Below, piece after piece: positions 11,458 to 23,040 of a stretch of 64,000 nt of DNA (position 1 is its first letter; the number at the start of each line of letters is the position of its first letter). The position numbers and the translations under genes are program-made. The stretch spans positions 29,939,805 through 30,003,804 of the forward strand of contig CM060961.1 in assembly GCA_030765045.1 (NCBI GenBank), in the 5' to 3' direction. Below the pieces are notes generated by a model. That model had not been told where the DNA came from. It saw only the letters and a program-made list of their open reading frames with translations, and searched no databases. Source of the stretch: Tenodera sinensis (lineage: Eukaryota; Arthropoda; Insecta; Mantodea; Mantidae).

Positions 11458-11982
11458 GAATGACACAATGACAACTTGCGGAGGGGGGTTCACCATCTCG
11501 AGCGAAAGGCGATCTTTCGTGTCTATGCCCCTGACGAGGCATCGCCCGGGAGGATTAATGAGGAGAATGGATTCTAAGGGCGGATCGTTGCCACGACAGA
11601 GCAGAGGGCAGGGCCCCTACATTTTCCCAGTTGGTACCCCGGAGGAGACTGGCCCCCCTCGAGCTGTTACCATTCAATGGGGGCTCGGAAACCAGTGGCT
11701 CGCCGCCCAATCCGGGGGACGAGAGTTCCAGAGCGCATTTGTTGCCCCTGGCGTGCTGCTACCGCGACGCTCCTAACCCTGAAAGAACCTAACGATATGA
11801 AGGGTGAAATGAAATAATATAACGAAATGGAGGGATATGGAAACCCTTTCCATCATTCGTCTAGCGACCCGGGGACGTCTCTGGAAAAACTCATACGTCA
11901 GGAAGTTCGGCCACGGGGATTGGACCCGCAACCTCCCGAATGCGGGCCACAGACGCTACCGCCTGAGCCATCTTGCTCGGTT
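11458..11982 (-). mobile_element. long tRNA-derived SINE (family H) inserted in MSE
   Basis: On the minus strand the head reads GGCTCAGGCGGTAGCG (A-box region) and GCGGGTCCAATCCCC (B box). A GC-rich body of about 450 bp follows. It is flanked by the 8-bp repeat TTCTTACA (11450-11457 and 11983-11990). The body shares segments with the copy at 14053-14487 (for example CCTGAAAGA and the following purine-rich AAATGAAA block). Frames at 11411-11776 and 11827-12060 lie in this SINE and are not genes. Confidence 0.75.
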
Positions 11983-12125
11983 TTCTTACATAAGCTTACT
12001 CTTCTATTTATTTCTTCTTTTTTAAATGCTCCATTTACATGCCACGTTGGACAGACATAGGAGGTCATATTGGTGACTTTTAACCTTTTGGAACAATTGC
12101 TCAACAGCAATGATGTTCACTCGTT

Positions 12126-12333
12126 TAACGGTGGATTTGGAACTTTTAGTTTCTATTACTTTGAATTAACTTATTACATTAATATTCACACACGCATTTA
12201 CGGTCACATCCATACTTCCAGACTCTAGGGAGGATGGGGAATAATCCTAGTTCAAGAAAAGTTCCCACCTCTCTAGCCGGGAATGGAACCCGAGACCCCT
12301 TGCACACCGACTGAGCTACGGGGCCAGCCTGTC
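12126..12333 (-). mobile_element. tRNA-derived SINE (family G)
   Basis: The minus-strand head CCCCGTAGCTCAGTCGG and the B box CGGGTTCCATTCCCG are close to a tRNA. The body has AGTCTGGAAGTATGGATGTG. The flanking repeat CACTCGTT (12118-12125 and 12334-12341) marks the insertion. Related copies are at 37842-38000 and 50185-50300. Confidence 0.75.
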
Positions 12334-12354
12334 CACTCGTTCTTAACACAATAC

Positions 12355-12598
12355 ACACCGCCTCTATCGCGTGGTGGTAGCGTGTCTATCTCACATTCAA
12401 GAGCCCCGAGTTCGAACCTCGGTCAGGGTGAGTTGCCCGGATAAGGTTTTTTCGTGGGTTTTCCCTTAGCCCGAGAAGACGAATGTCCGGTCACTTTTAG
12501 CTATATCGACCTCGGGCTCATTTGAGCATCAATTTCACCCTTTATCGTCTGATGTAACCTGCCAGATTAAAGAACACTAAGCTTAAAAGAAAAAAAGC
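12355..12598 (+). mobile_element. tRNA-derived SINE (family A)
   Basis: The head GTGGTGGTAGCGTGTC and the B box GAGTTCGAACCTCG are followed by the family body: TTGCCCGGATAAGG, CCGAGAAGACGAATGTCCG, GGGCTCATTTGAGCA and the tail CGTCTGATGTAACCTGCC then AGAACACTAAGC. Other copies are at 14012, 29530, 37080, 40088 and 48235. Confidence 0.85.
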
Positions 12599-12800
12599 AG
12601 TAAGTTAACGCCATAGTCAGATATTTTAAAAGGCAGATGACTATGTGATGGCTTTGAATTTCCATGCTCCCTGATTGACAACGCAGAAAAAAAAAAACGA
12701 ATAAGTATTAGCCACTTGAAAGGAGTATAAACATTCAACCAAATAAAAAAGAATATCTTGGAAAAGGTTATCGCTAAAAAAAAAATGCTTATTTGCAACG

Positions 12801-13497
12801 AAAAGTACATTCTTACAACAGGCTCTTCTGAGTCTCAACCTAAATTTCACGTTGCAGTTAATCGCGATGTGATAACGTTTTACAATGCCATAAAATCAAT
12901 GCCACATACATAAAAGAACGCTTTTCTTATGCATTAAGCAAAATTAATGGTTGCTTGCAAAATAATTTGATATTGTAGTTTTTTAAGTTCAAAATAAAAT
13001 GTTAGCATAGAATATAGTACCTCGAAAATGGGTTTTCCCATTTAATTAAAATTTTGTGTGTTGTATTTGTTCGTGTTCTGCATGCTTTTTAAGAATTTGC
13101 GGAGCTTTAAGTTTCCCAGATCACCATAATATTATGGATGTAATTTTCTGCAATGTTGTGCCCAAAGTTCGCCTTGCCTTGTATAAAAGTACACCCAGAG
13201 GGAATTTTGGGACTTGCAGCCCTGGTTGGCCGTCAATAAACAATTCATTTAGTTAGGCGATGGTATGCCCTCCAGGAGTAACACATTAATTTTCCATTTA
13301 ACCAGTCATGTAAGCTGATAGCATGTAAACAAAGCATGTCACGTGGTATGTGTGTATCGCGACTTGTTTGCATAAAATAGGACGATAATGCCAGTTCACG
13401 TGGAGATTAGTTTTGTCTGGCGCGTTTCCTATCTTCTCATGGCAGTGAAATACATTATGAAACAACATTTATCTGGAGTTGTTCTTCTATCTCAAGA
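12801..13497. other. no recognisable feature
   Basis: AT-rich, with a small GC-richer patch near 13190-13230. A 66-codon plus frame at 13056-13256 is cysteine-rich only by chance composition and matches no family I know. Confidence 0.4.
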
Positions 13498-14011
13498 TAT
13501 TTTTACTTTCTATACCACGTACTAGCAAGTAGAGAATATCATTCTGTTCAAGTAATCATTGTATAGGTTTTACAGGAAATGTATGTGTTTGGTGTCCTAA
13601 AATCAAACACAGAATATTTAGAAAAAGACCCGTGCGGTGCGTATGAACTGGAAAATCGAAAAATCCGATAAATGCCAACTCAGTATTGATACTCAGTATC
13701 TTCCAAAGATACGACACAAAGATTTTGATTCGCATACCATACATTTAGGATACAAACATCCATGAACAAATAAAATATCCTGCCTGGAACGCGAAATCTA
13801 TTTGTCCTACACGGCTCAGCACTTAGTTTACACTATCTGAGATACAGTTGCATAGCGGCAGCAACAACTCCCAAGCTCCAAATCATAAGATTATTAATCT
13901 GTATGATCAATCAGGGTGTTGTGCCACATAGGACTTCGGCGAGTTTGTCATTTAGACATGACTTTTTTTTTTGTCCACGGGAGTACGTGACAAAATATAT
14001 GTGCTGAATTT

Positions 14012-14691
14012 TTTTCTTGTGTTTAACGTCCTTTAACCTGATAGGTCATATCACGCGTGCGTGTGTTTAATAACGGAAACGGGGGGGGGGGGGGGGGGGC
14101 ACCTCGACCAATAGCGACTCCGACATGGATCTTTTTGTGGGCTACCACCCTAAGGGGAACAAATTACAGATATTGACACTTCGCGCACAATCAAAGTTTT
14201 CCCTCTACCCAGGGAGAGGGCGACGAGGCCACTCTTGCGACCTGAGTAATAATTTCCAGGAGGGCCAGTGAAGAGGTTCCAGAGCCCAAGCATCTGTGCC
14301 ATCTGTCCGCATTCGCCAGAACGTTTCGCGCTACCAACCAAACCTGAAAGATGCTAAGGGAAGGAAATGAGAAATGAAAGGAAAGGAATCCGTGGAGAAG
14401 AGGTTGTCTAGTGACATGGAGAAATCATGGAAAAATCCAAGTCAGAGTGGTAGGTCGACGGGATCCAACCCTGGACCTCGCTCTGTAGGTCATATCGTAC
14501 GATGAATGAAGTGGATGAAACAACGTTCAAATGAGACAGAGGTCTTTAAACGTTAGTTACCCGAAATTGTCGTTTTAAGATAAGGAAAAACCTCAGAAAA
14601 ACCTTATCCGGATAACTCAGCTTAACGGAGATATGAACTCGGGACCTCTTGATTGTGAGGCAAATGCGCTACTCCCACAGAATAGATTGGC
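14012..14691 (-). mobile_element. SINE family A, split by a second SINE
   Basis: The tail (TGTTTAACGTCCTTTAACCT) lies at the left. The head with minus-strand GTGGGAGTAGCGC and B box GAGTTCATATCTC lies at the right. It is flanked by GCTGAATTT (14003-14011 and 14692-14700). It is interrupted by a family H SINE at 14053-14487, whose own flanking repeat GGTCATATC lies inside this SINE. Confidence 0.8.
14053..14487 (-). mobile_element. SINE family H nested in SINE family A
   Basis: The minus-strand head carries B box AGGGTTGGATCCCG. The body shares the CCTGAAAGA and AAATGAGAAATGAAA blocks with the copy at 11458-11982. The flanking repeat is GGTCATATC (14044-14052 and 14488-14496). A G19 run at 14081-14099 lies near its distal (left) end. 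The minus frame at 14150-14341 is not a gene. Confidence 0.75.
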
Positions 14692-15145
14692 GCTGAATTT
14701 GCTAGGAATAACTTTAATCTTCATTCGAAAGATAGTTTGTGTAATTGGTATACCACGCGCCGTAGGCAAAACTTACTACACAGAAGAAATATGTATATCG
14801 CTTTAAAGCAAATTTATTTCCAATAACGTTTTGTGTCATTAGCCATTTCCTAAGTATCTGTTGTTATTGGTTTTTACTTTTCAAATAATTTTTTTTCCCA
14901 AGTGCTAAGCCTCTATTCCTTCTTTTTTTTCCTATCATGTAGTTCTAAAATAATGGCATTTCAATCTACCACATAGCGACAAGTTATCGGCTTAGCCCAC
15001 TGCATTGTTCTTCTATCTACCACGAAATGTGCAATAAAACTATTTTTATCTCGAACATGAAGTGGATAGAAGTATGCGCTTTACTTAGTGATTTGAAGAA
15101 GAGCGGCTAGATAGTCCTATGAATGTAACAGTTTTTTTTTTAAGC

Positions 15146-15265
15146 CTGCAAAGCAAACATTTTTCAAATGTCCCTCACTTCAAGAACAACCATTTACATG
15201 AAAAAAGTTAACTTTTATTCTCTTAAAACAGCTCAAACAATTTATGAAAATATGTCTGTGATATT
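15146..15265 (-). mobile_element. MSE internal fragment
   Basis: Contains the minus-strand form of GAGAATAAAAGTTAACTT, CATGTAAATGGTTGTTC and GAAGTGAGGGACATTTG. It joins the start end of the preceding copy directly through an A/T homopolymer, giving a same-orientation partial tandem. Confidence 0.6.
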
Positions 15266-15848
15266 CATATGACGAATGAAATGTACAGCCGGCTTCAAAT
15301 GTTTTCGAGTAACATGCTCCTAGCCGCGGGAGGAAATCAGGATGGCTTATCTATCTGTTATGCCAGGTGGTCTCAAAGGTCGAATTGCCAGCTCATATCT
15401 GTCTACAAGGGTGAGAGGCGTAAGGTGTTTCTATCATTACAACATTTCTCTTACACTTGATCGTAAGAAAGTAATCTCAGTGTAAAGAGAACAATATGAA
15501 GGTTATAAATCTAGAACGAACTAGCAGCGAGAAAACTAAATATGCGACATTAGAAGCGTCATATCACTCTGTAATGAAATGAAATTTAAAACGTTTAAAT
15601 CATTTTAATGTGCCACGTGTATTTGATTTGAAATTTCACATCGAAGTTTAAAACACTGAATGGTTATTTGTCGGAAATAGCAGGAAAACAGAACTTCAAA
15701 GGAAAACGAACGTTAGCGTTACACAATACAACTATTGCAAATCGTAAAAGAGCATGTTACAAAAAATATGAGGATCTATAGGTTACGACGTAGCTTCTCC
15801 CCCTCAACTTTCTTGCCTATCACCCTTTAAATCTCAACCGGTTTATTT

Positions 15849-15850
<2 letters not shown>
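15266..15850. other. no recognisable feature
   Basis: Unclassified. A 63-codon plus frame at 15269-15460 shows no domain. Confidence 0.4.
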
Positions 15851-16243
<393 letters not shown>

Positions 16244-17392
16244 AAAAGGAATACATCATATGCATTACTTCTGTTTGACGAATTGTTTAAACATACTTCT
16301 TAAACGCCGTTAATGCTACCACAAAAAGCAATGCTACTTGTTTCAATACTGCAGAAAAGAATGTGCTGATTTTTGTTTGTTTGTTTGGAGAGAATAACAT
16401 TATTTAGCTTCTTGTTTGCTCCCCGCTGACCACACATCAGACGAACACACAAAAGTAAATAACTGTGGTGAAGCCATCGCTAGGCCGGGCGGACCAGGAG
16501 CCCTACACTCTCTTGTCCATCGGAAAACATTTGGAGCTGGCTGTACTTTGCGTGCGCGAGTCCCTCATTGCTTGACACCAGAGTTACAATACTGGAAGAG
16601 AGGGAAACGATTGGAGTGGCAGTACAGCCTTGAGTGGAGTAGTGAAAATGAAAACACTGTGCAACTTCCGCTGCTCTTCCGTTCTCTATTTCTGCGGCCT
16701 TTGTAATCGTGATGAAGCACATACGTAGTGATAAAAAACATGAAAGGGTAAAGGAGTTTGATTCTGCTTCACTAATGATCCAATCGCTAAGGACACGAAA
16801 TGCTCTCATTTGTGGCGCCACGTCACGCTCCTCTGGTCATTAACGTCGCCTACTGCAATATAAAGATCCGACATGCATTTTATTAATGCTACACCGCCAT
16901 CTTAAATGAATGTGCTACTCAATTTATCCACATATTCTGCTTAGTATGGGCTATTGTTATAAACATAATGGCATAAGGCACCAACTATTTTTTAATTCAT
17001 GGCACTTTCAACAAAGGGTCATAGCCTACTTTGCAAGTATTGTTTTATGTTGTATACCTATGCTTCTTACTCTTTCAGTCCTTCAGGAACTGAAATCAGC
17101 TGCTGTCTTATAGCCCAAGTTCAATGGGAACAACAGAGTTTATCAACGACGAACACAAAATTAGTTTAGTGGTTTCATTACCGGAATCTTTTTCTACCTC
17201 TTGAACATTGTGCCCTAGATTAGTTCCAAATATTGAATTTTCAAAGTTTCGTATGCCTAAATAATAAATAACATGTTTCAGCAAATCGGCTTTAAGGAAA
17301 TACTGGGAGGTTATCGTATGAATATTCTGCAATACATAACCAAATTTGGTATAAGAAAACTGTTTTCACTAAAAATGCTGGGAGTTCAAGAA
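16244..17392. other. no recognisable feature
   Basis: Two overlapping open frames on opposite strands (16416-16706 plus, 16480-16821 minus) fall in a GC-richer patch without recognisable domains. The reverse complement of 16884-16898 contains TTTAAGATGGCGGTG. The rest is AT-rich. Confidence 0.4.
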
Positions 17393-18181
17393 TATCAAAA
17401 TAAAAATCTGATGTGTTACATTCACGCGGTTTTCTCTATTCATTCTTTCACAAACTACCTATTCTTACAAAAATCTGTTATATTTTATTACAAATCGAAA
17501 TAAAGTTTTATTCAATAATATGTTTATTAGGTATAACAAAATAGTAGATAAAGCGAGTTATTTTAGAAAACCGCGTCGCTATGTATGTACTACTCTCACA
17601 CTAGTGTGAGCCCTGGATGCTACCAATGACCCAAGTCAAGAAGCCCTGTGCTTTGTCAAAGTAATAACTGAGCAACGATGTCCATATTCCTTGGGCATTT
17701 CACTGTTTTTCATTACCTTGTTGCTGTTTTCTTGCGTTGTGGTACTTGCTTACTTTTGTGTTTAAACAGTTTAAACAATAATTTTAATCACTAAATGCCT
17801 GAAGCAGATCCAGCGCCAACACCGTAGATTCATGTAAATTAGTGAAACAAAGAGCCACATAGTTAGCCTTTTACTTTAGCTGTTGGCTAACCTAAAACAA
17901 TTGAGGAAACTACAGCTCAAGTTTTTTTTTATGATTACGATTTAAATTACCAGTGCGTAAAAGTCATGTTACCATTTTCGGCAAACGCCACGTGAGAGCT
18001 CAAAATAAAGTGTGCGGGTAGTAACGGCTTCGCTCTTTGCATTACTATGAGAAAAACGAACAGCGGATTGACACAAAAAGTCACTAGGTATTTGACAATT
18101 CAAACTAATAACAAACAATATCTCGGAAATGGTTAACGTCCAACTAACATATTTAACAATTTACTTTTTTTGTGTAGTAAG

Positions 18182-18185
<4 letters not shown>

Positions 18186-18263
<78 letters not shown>
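18186..18263. repeat. (GT)n microsatellite inside MSE, outside the slot
   Basis: About 38 GT units followed by GCGCGCGC. It grew from TTTTGTCTATG-like MSE sequence and is the one dinucleotide tract in an MSE copy that is not at the usual slot. Confidence 0.95.
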
Positions 18264-18264
<1 letters not shown>

Positions 18265-18450
18265 ATATATGACGGTTTAGCAATAAGTTACACAAAGGTC
18301 ATTTAGAGGAGAAGAGGATTTCATAGCCTATTTCCAGAAAATTCAAGATGTACATTTTATTTGTTATGCATGAGTATTTTAACCAGTCTTTTTGTCGCAT
18401 TCTTGGAACATGAACATAAATACCAAATTTGATGAAATGACTTCTTTTGA

Positions 18451-18558
18451 TCTCTCTCTCTCTCACGCACGCACACACGCACACACACACACACGCGCGC
18501 GCGCGCACACACACGCACACACGCACGCACACACACGCACACACACACACACACACAC
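18451..18558. repeat. (CT)n then (CA)n/(CG)n tract in the MSE slot
   Basis: TCTCTCTC, then CACG and GCGC units, then (CA)n. It occupies the MSE slot in forward orientation. Confidence 0.95.
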
Positions 18559-18600
18559 TAGGTGTAACTTCGGTATCAAATTTTTAGATATTGTAATGAA

Positions 18601-19449
18601 ATGTGATAGAAAACGACCTGTGAACATATTTTATATTGATAAACTAGAAAAAAACAATAAAACGACTAGTAGATAACTCAGAATACTTTAACGACAGAAA
18701 AGGTACTTTTTATAAGTATTTGGGAATTTTACATTACTGAATTTTTGTGTTGAGGAATATTTTATAAATGTGGCTACAAATTGCTAAATAACTTACCAAA
18801 AGGGATGTTTAACTGTATTCACTTCGAGAATGTCTTCAGTGCTAACTGGTAAGATTAAATTCGACGTAAGCCCGGATGTATATACCTACGTGCGCGAAGG
18901 GAACCGGAACATTTTCACACCGACCCCCGGTATGTTAGACTTTCCGCCTCGCACCACAAACATGCTCCAGTGCTTGTGTATTAACCGTTTCTTTTGTTGT
19001 AGAGTAGAGCAGGAAGTTAAACACGTGCTCTTTCCTCCCTCTACTTGTGCAACAGATGGTCTCTCCACCAACCGTCATGTATGTATGTGTGTGTGTTTCC
19101 ATGGGAAACCCTTTAATCTCTCACACACGTGCGGAACAATAGACTCCACCTTCATAAACGTCAAACGCTTATTAAGAATGTGCATTCTCTTAGTGCGCTG
19201 AAGTAGCTAATTAAACTGCTGTGTTTACTATTATTTGTGGTTCACAAACTTGCAAACTACAATAAAGTTCTGATGTGTGTAACCACACACTGCTAACCAG
19301 AATTTATACTCTCACCATTGTTTACGAATTTCCCTCTATATGGAAAAGAATATTCGTTATTTTATATCAAAAATGATTCAAATTTATAAAAATGAATTTA
19401 TGCTTGAAGTATTGACATGAGATGTAAAATGCATACCCTAAATTATCAG
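18601..19449. other. no recognisable feature
   Basis: Contains a 123-codon plus frame (18830-19201) and an overlapping minus frame, in a GC-richer patch with no domain I recognise. I do not call a gene. Confidence 0.35.
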
Positions 19450-19856
19450 TGAATAGTTCTTGAAGCCTTCATTCGGAATGGGTTTTGTATAAGAGATCGA
19501 CAAAAACATGTCATAGAACAAATATAGATTTGTTTAATACATATGGTTTTGTGTCATTAACCATTTCAAAGATATTCATTGTTCTTTGTTTGAATTTTCC
19601 AATATTTTAGTTTCGGAAGTGCTTGGTCACAATTCGTTAGTTTTATGCGATGTTATTGCAAGAGTGTGGAATTTCAAATCCAGTATATAGTGTTCCGCAT
19701 ATAAAGATTCTGATTTTCTCCATCCCTGTTGTATCTACAACGAAATACCTAATGGGACGATTTTTGGGAAGGTTTACCTTGTTTAAGATGAAGTAGATAG
19801 AAAAAAAGAATAGTTTGTAAAAAATGTATAAAATAAATACCGAGTAGAGAAAGCCT
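19450..19856 (-). mobile_element. MSE copy, start half
   Basis: Contains TTGAAGCCTTCATTCGGAAT, GTGTCATTAACCATTTCAAA, GTATCTACAACGAAATACC, TAAGATGAAGTAGATAG and the end block GAGTAGAGAAAGCC. Confidence 0.75.
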
Positions 19857-19879
19857 AGGCATGAAATACATAAGATTTT

Positions 19880-20660
19880 TAAGAATGGACGTATCTATAA
19901 ACAGAGTAACTCAAAACGAGTTGGTTTTATTCTTGACCCCCTTCAAGGATGCCAGACGATGATTTTCAGCAACACTTTAAGGGGACAAAATATGAATGTT
20001 TCCCTCAAAGAACGACTCAAACAATTTTATTAAAATATCTTAAATTTAGAACATTGATATGAGGTAAATGTGTATTGTAGTAGACCTTGAAGCCTTCTTC
20101 AGTTGAAATCAATTTTGTATACGCGATACTAAAAATCCAGCAAATAAAAGTGTAGATTCATTTAATACATTCGCTTTATGTTAAACTGTTTTGTGTACTA
20201 ACGGTTTCCAAGTATTCGTTTTTCGTCGTCTGAGTTCTCCAAAATTTTATTTCTTTGACGTGCTAGGTCACCATTCATTAGTTTCTCGGAATAACATGGT
20301 AAGAGTATGGATTTCAAAGCCAGGATATAGCAACCCGCTTAAGAGACTTGACTATCGTTTCAGTTTTCTGTATCCCTGTTTTAGGCACATAATAGAGCGC
20401 GGAACCGCGTGCGGTCACATGCGATACAGGTTAGTTGTACACGGAGAATCAATCACATAACCAGTACCGCGCAGCCGTTGTGTATCCACGCGCTTCAACA
20501 GACGCCTACCTCTGTGTACATATATGCCCGAGTACCAACAGTAGAACCTATGTGCACTGAACTTGTGGCTTATTGCACAATCTTGCGCTCTCTAGTTAGA
20601 AAACAACTTCTGTAAACGTTTATCTCGATTAACATTAAGCAGATAGAAAACATAACAGTT
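19880..20660 (-). mobile_element. MSE copy in same orientation as its neighbour
   Basis: Begins just after the slot (AGAGTAACTCAAAACGAG) and runs through CTTCAAGGATGCCAGACG, GGATATAGCAACCCGC and CTCGATTAACATTAAGCAG. An unclassified insert of about 215 bp lies at about 20390-20605. It joins the previous copy within TAAGATTTTTAAGAA, where the internal block TTTTTAGAAA and the element start AAAAATCTG resemble each other. Confidence 0.7.
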
Positions 20661-20675
20661 GGTACAAAAATAAAG

Positions 20676-21739
20676 GATGGTGGGTGGAAAAGCCATGCAA
20701 ATGTAACAGGTGAGATATTTTCCGGTACGGTTTTCCTATGTGGAATGCAATAGAGGCGATCTACCCTTGAAAAGGCATGCGCTCTGAGATGACCTCTGGT
20801 GGGTGGAAAAGCCATGCAAATGTAACAGGTGAGATATTTTCCGGTGCGGTTTTCCTATGTGCAATGCAATAGAGGCGATCTACCCTTGAAAAGGCATGCG
20901 CTCTGAGATGACCTCTGGTGGGCGGAAAAGCCATGTGAATGTGACAGGTCAGATCAGGTGCGGTTTTCCTATGTGCAATACAATAGAGGCGATCTACCCT
21001 TGAAAAGGCATGCGCCTTGAGATGACCTCTGGTGGGCGGAAAAGCCATGTGAATGTGACAGGTCAGATCAGGTGCGGTTTTCCTATGTGCAATACAATAG
21101 AGGCGATCTACCCTTGAAAAGGCATGCGCTTTGAGATGACCTCTGGTGGGTGGAAAAGCCATGTGAATGTGACAGGTCAGATATTTTCCGGTGCGGTTTT
21201 CCTATATGCAATACAATAGAGGCGATCTACCCTTGAAAAGGCATGCACTCTGAGATGACCTCTGGTGGGCGGAAAAGCCATGTGAATGTAACAGGTCAGA
21301 TATTTTCCGGTGCGGTTTTCCTATGTGCAATGCAATAGAAGCGATCTACCCTTGAAAAGGCATGCGCTCTGACATGACCTCTGGTGGGCGGAAAAGCCAT
21401 GTGAATGTAACAGGTCAGATATTTTCCGGTGCGGTTTTCCTATATGCATTACAATAGAGGCGATCTACCCTTGAAAAGGCATGCACTCTGAGATGACCTC
21501 TGGTGGGCGGAAAAGCCATGTGAATGTAACAGGTCAGATATTTTCCGGTGCGGTTTTCCTATATGCAATACAATAGAGGCGATCTACCCTTGAAAAGGCA
21601 TGCACTCTGAGATGACCTCTGGTGGGCGGAAAAGCCATGTGAATGTAACAGGTCAGATATTTTCCGGTGCGGTTTTCCTATGTGCAATGCAATAGAAGCG
21701 ATCTACCCTTGAAAAGGCATGCGCTCTGACATGACCTCT
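20676..21739. repeat. 119-bp satellite array, about nine units
   Basis: Unit junctions marked by GATGACCTCTGGTGGG recur at 119-bp spacing: 20791, 20910, (21024, 21138), 21257, 21376, 21495, 21614 and 21733. The two units ending at 21024 and 21138 are 114 bp because of a 5-bp loss in the AGATATTTTCCGG block. Units ending at 21376 and 21733 share two private changes (AATAGAAGCG and GACATGACC), so blocks were copied as multi-unit segments. A 133-codon minus frame arises because 114 is divisible by three; it is not a gene. Confidence 0.95.
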
Positions 21740-22199
21740 AGAATGTACGTGCTTGACTCGTGAACTCGACTCCTGAAAAAGCTGTCACGCACTGCAAGTT
21801 GTCCACAAGGCGTTCGCTTGACCAAACAGAATAAATCATCCACTTCTTCCACCTGCCACGTGCACCGCTCCATTCCCACTTGGTTCGGCATCAGACTCGC
21901 ACCTCTAAGCAATCGATGTTTCCTACAAGTGCCAAGTGAATTTTTCTGATGAAACTCCTAACCTCGAATAGAACCCATTGCGAATAAAATTTAAAACACT
22001 GGATCAGGACCTCCTAAATACCGGACCTGACACTGTGATTCAAGATGGCGGCCTATGTGGTGGGAACTACTTATAAACACAGGCTACGATTTCAACGCAG
22101 TAAAATAAAAAAAGTTGTGTAATAACACGCCTATTTTGTGAATATGGGCTGTGTTAAACACAAAAACACTCTTAAACATAACCTCAAGTAAACAAAAAA
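21740..22199. other. no recognisable gene; CAAGATGGCGGCC motif
   Basis: A 69-codon minus frame at 21703-21912 starts in satellite sequence. At 22042-22054 CAAGATGGCGGCC, a YY1/Pho-type core, opens a 25-codon frame that ends after Lys-Lys-Val-Val. No host gene can be supported. Confidence 0.35.
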
Positions 22200-23040
22200 G
22201 AATGACATTTAATATTAAACGATAATAACCAATGGGCAATGTAATATTTAACCTTAAATACCATTCATGCAATCTACAGTTTTACATGCCATTATGTAAC
22301 TGCATTACACACTCAAATTACAAAGAAGCAAAACTGCAAGTAGCATGTTACTTAAATAAAACATAAATGTTGAGATTGAGTTGACTCAAAATTATTAATC
22401 ATTGTTTACACTGTTTGTCACACTGTACAATGTGCAGAATCTTATATACCTACACAACACATATACTGGATGGCTAATATACAAATGCTGCTATTTAGAG
22501 CAACCTAAAGCTACCTACTGAATTCAAAAGCTTTAGGGTAGGATTTTGCTTTTACTTTTACTGAAAACTTATGATTACTCAGTTTGCAACAATAAAACAA
22601 CAATAAAACTCAACACTTCATTACACTTCATGACGGGGGGAATCCACAAAAGCCGATGAAATATTAAAAATAATAACCCTAAAACAGCACTGTAAATGAA
22701 ATATATGAAATACGTAAACTTAAATCAGCATTGTAAAGCAACTTCGCTATAGTCTACAGTTTTACATGCAGCAACATAACACATTTCTTCTAAACTACAG
22801 CCACACATTTAAATTACAAAGACAAAAGATAATGTATAAATACAAGCAGCATACTACTTACATGGGTAAAGCTGTAGGAGAGCGGCGTCTCGAAATTATT
22901 GTCTATCACTATTCACCATGTTATATACATATCGGCAACACACATAACGCTGCAATTTATATTAATTAAATACTGAATTTACAAGCGATACGGTGCAATT
23001 TACCTTTTGTTTTAACTGAAAGTTTCTCATTTTTAATTTG
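22200..23040. repeat. diverged tandem duplication, period about 450-480 bp
   Basis: Blocks in order recur downstream: TAATAACC, TCTACAGTTTTACATGC (22273 and 22753), AAATTACAAAGA, TATATAC...CAACACA, and CTGAATT...TTTTACTGAAA versus TTTTAACTGAAA. The two halves (about 22200-22590 and 22655-23040) differ by many substitutions and indels, so the duplication is old or the unit is an unnamed repeat. Confidence 0.6.

Larger units (their letters stand above)
11404..12800 (+). mobile_element. MSE copy split by three SINEs
   Basis: The start block CACATGACTTTCTCTACTC and ACAAACTGTTCTTACA (to 11457) continues after a SINE at TTCTTACATAAGCTTAC (11983). Later body blocks (ACTATGTGATGGCTTTGAAT, GCAGAAAAAAAAAAACGAAT) appear at 12640-12790, after two further SINEs. 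The rest of the element is absent or decayed. Confidence 0.65.
13498..15145 (-). mobile_element. MSE copy hosting a two-level SINE nest
   Basis: Starts ATATTTTTACTTTCTATACC and includes AAATGTATGTGTTTGG and CTTCCAAAGATACGACAC. An unclassified insert follows (about 13746-13960, with TTTGTCCTACACGGCT shared with SINE family I). The copy resumes at GTGACAAAATATATGTGCTG, is split again by SINEs at 14012-14691, then continues through GTGTAATTGGTATACC, GTGTCATTAGCCATTTCC and GAACATGAAGTGGATAG to CCTATGAATGTAACAG. The slot is decayed. Confidence 0.7.
17393..18600 (+). mobile_element. MSE copy, near full length, with an insert and two microsatellites
   Basis: The start is AATCTGATGTGTTACATTC. The body is interrupted by an unclassified insert at about 17590-18030, and resumes with CTCTTTGCATTACTATGAG. 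It contains AATATCTCGGAAATGGTTAA and CCAGAAAATTCAAGATGTAC, a (GT)n at a second site after TAGTAAGATTTTGT, and the slot CT/CA tract. It fades after TATCAAATTTTTAGATATT. Confidence 0.7.

Noticed and set aside
11411..11776. 121-codon plus frame in GC-rich DNA
   Set aside because: It runs across an MSE-SINE boundary and antisense to a family H SINE; no domain.
12290..12335. tRNA-like head CCCCGTAGCTCAGTCGG as a tRNA gene
   Set aside because: It continues into the family G SINE body shared with 37842 and 50185 and is flanked by a target duplication.
20761..21162. 133-codon minus-strand frame with repeated peptide units
   Set aside because: It lies entirely in the 119/114-bp satellite. The frame persists only across the two 114-bp units, and other units shift frame.
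20676..21739. CRISPR-like array
   Set aside because: Units are contiguous 119-bp repeats without short direct repeats and unique spacers; a eukaryotic satellite.
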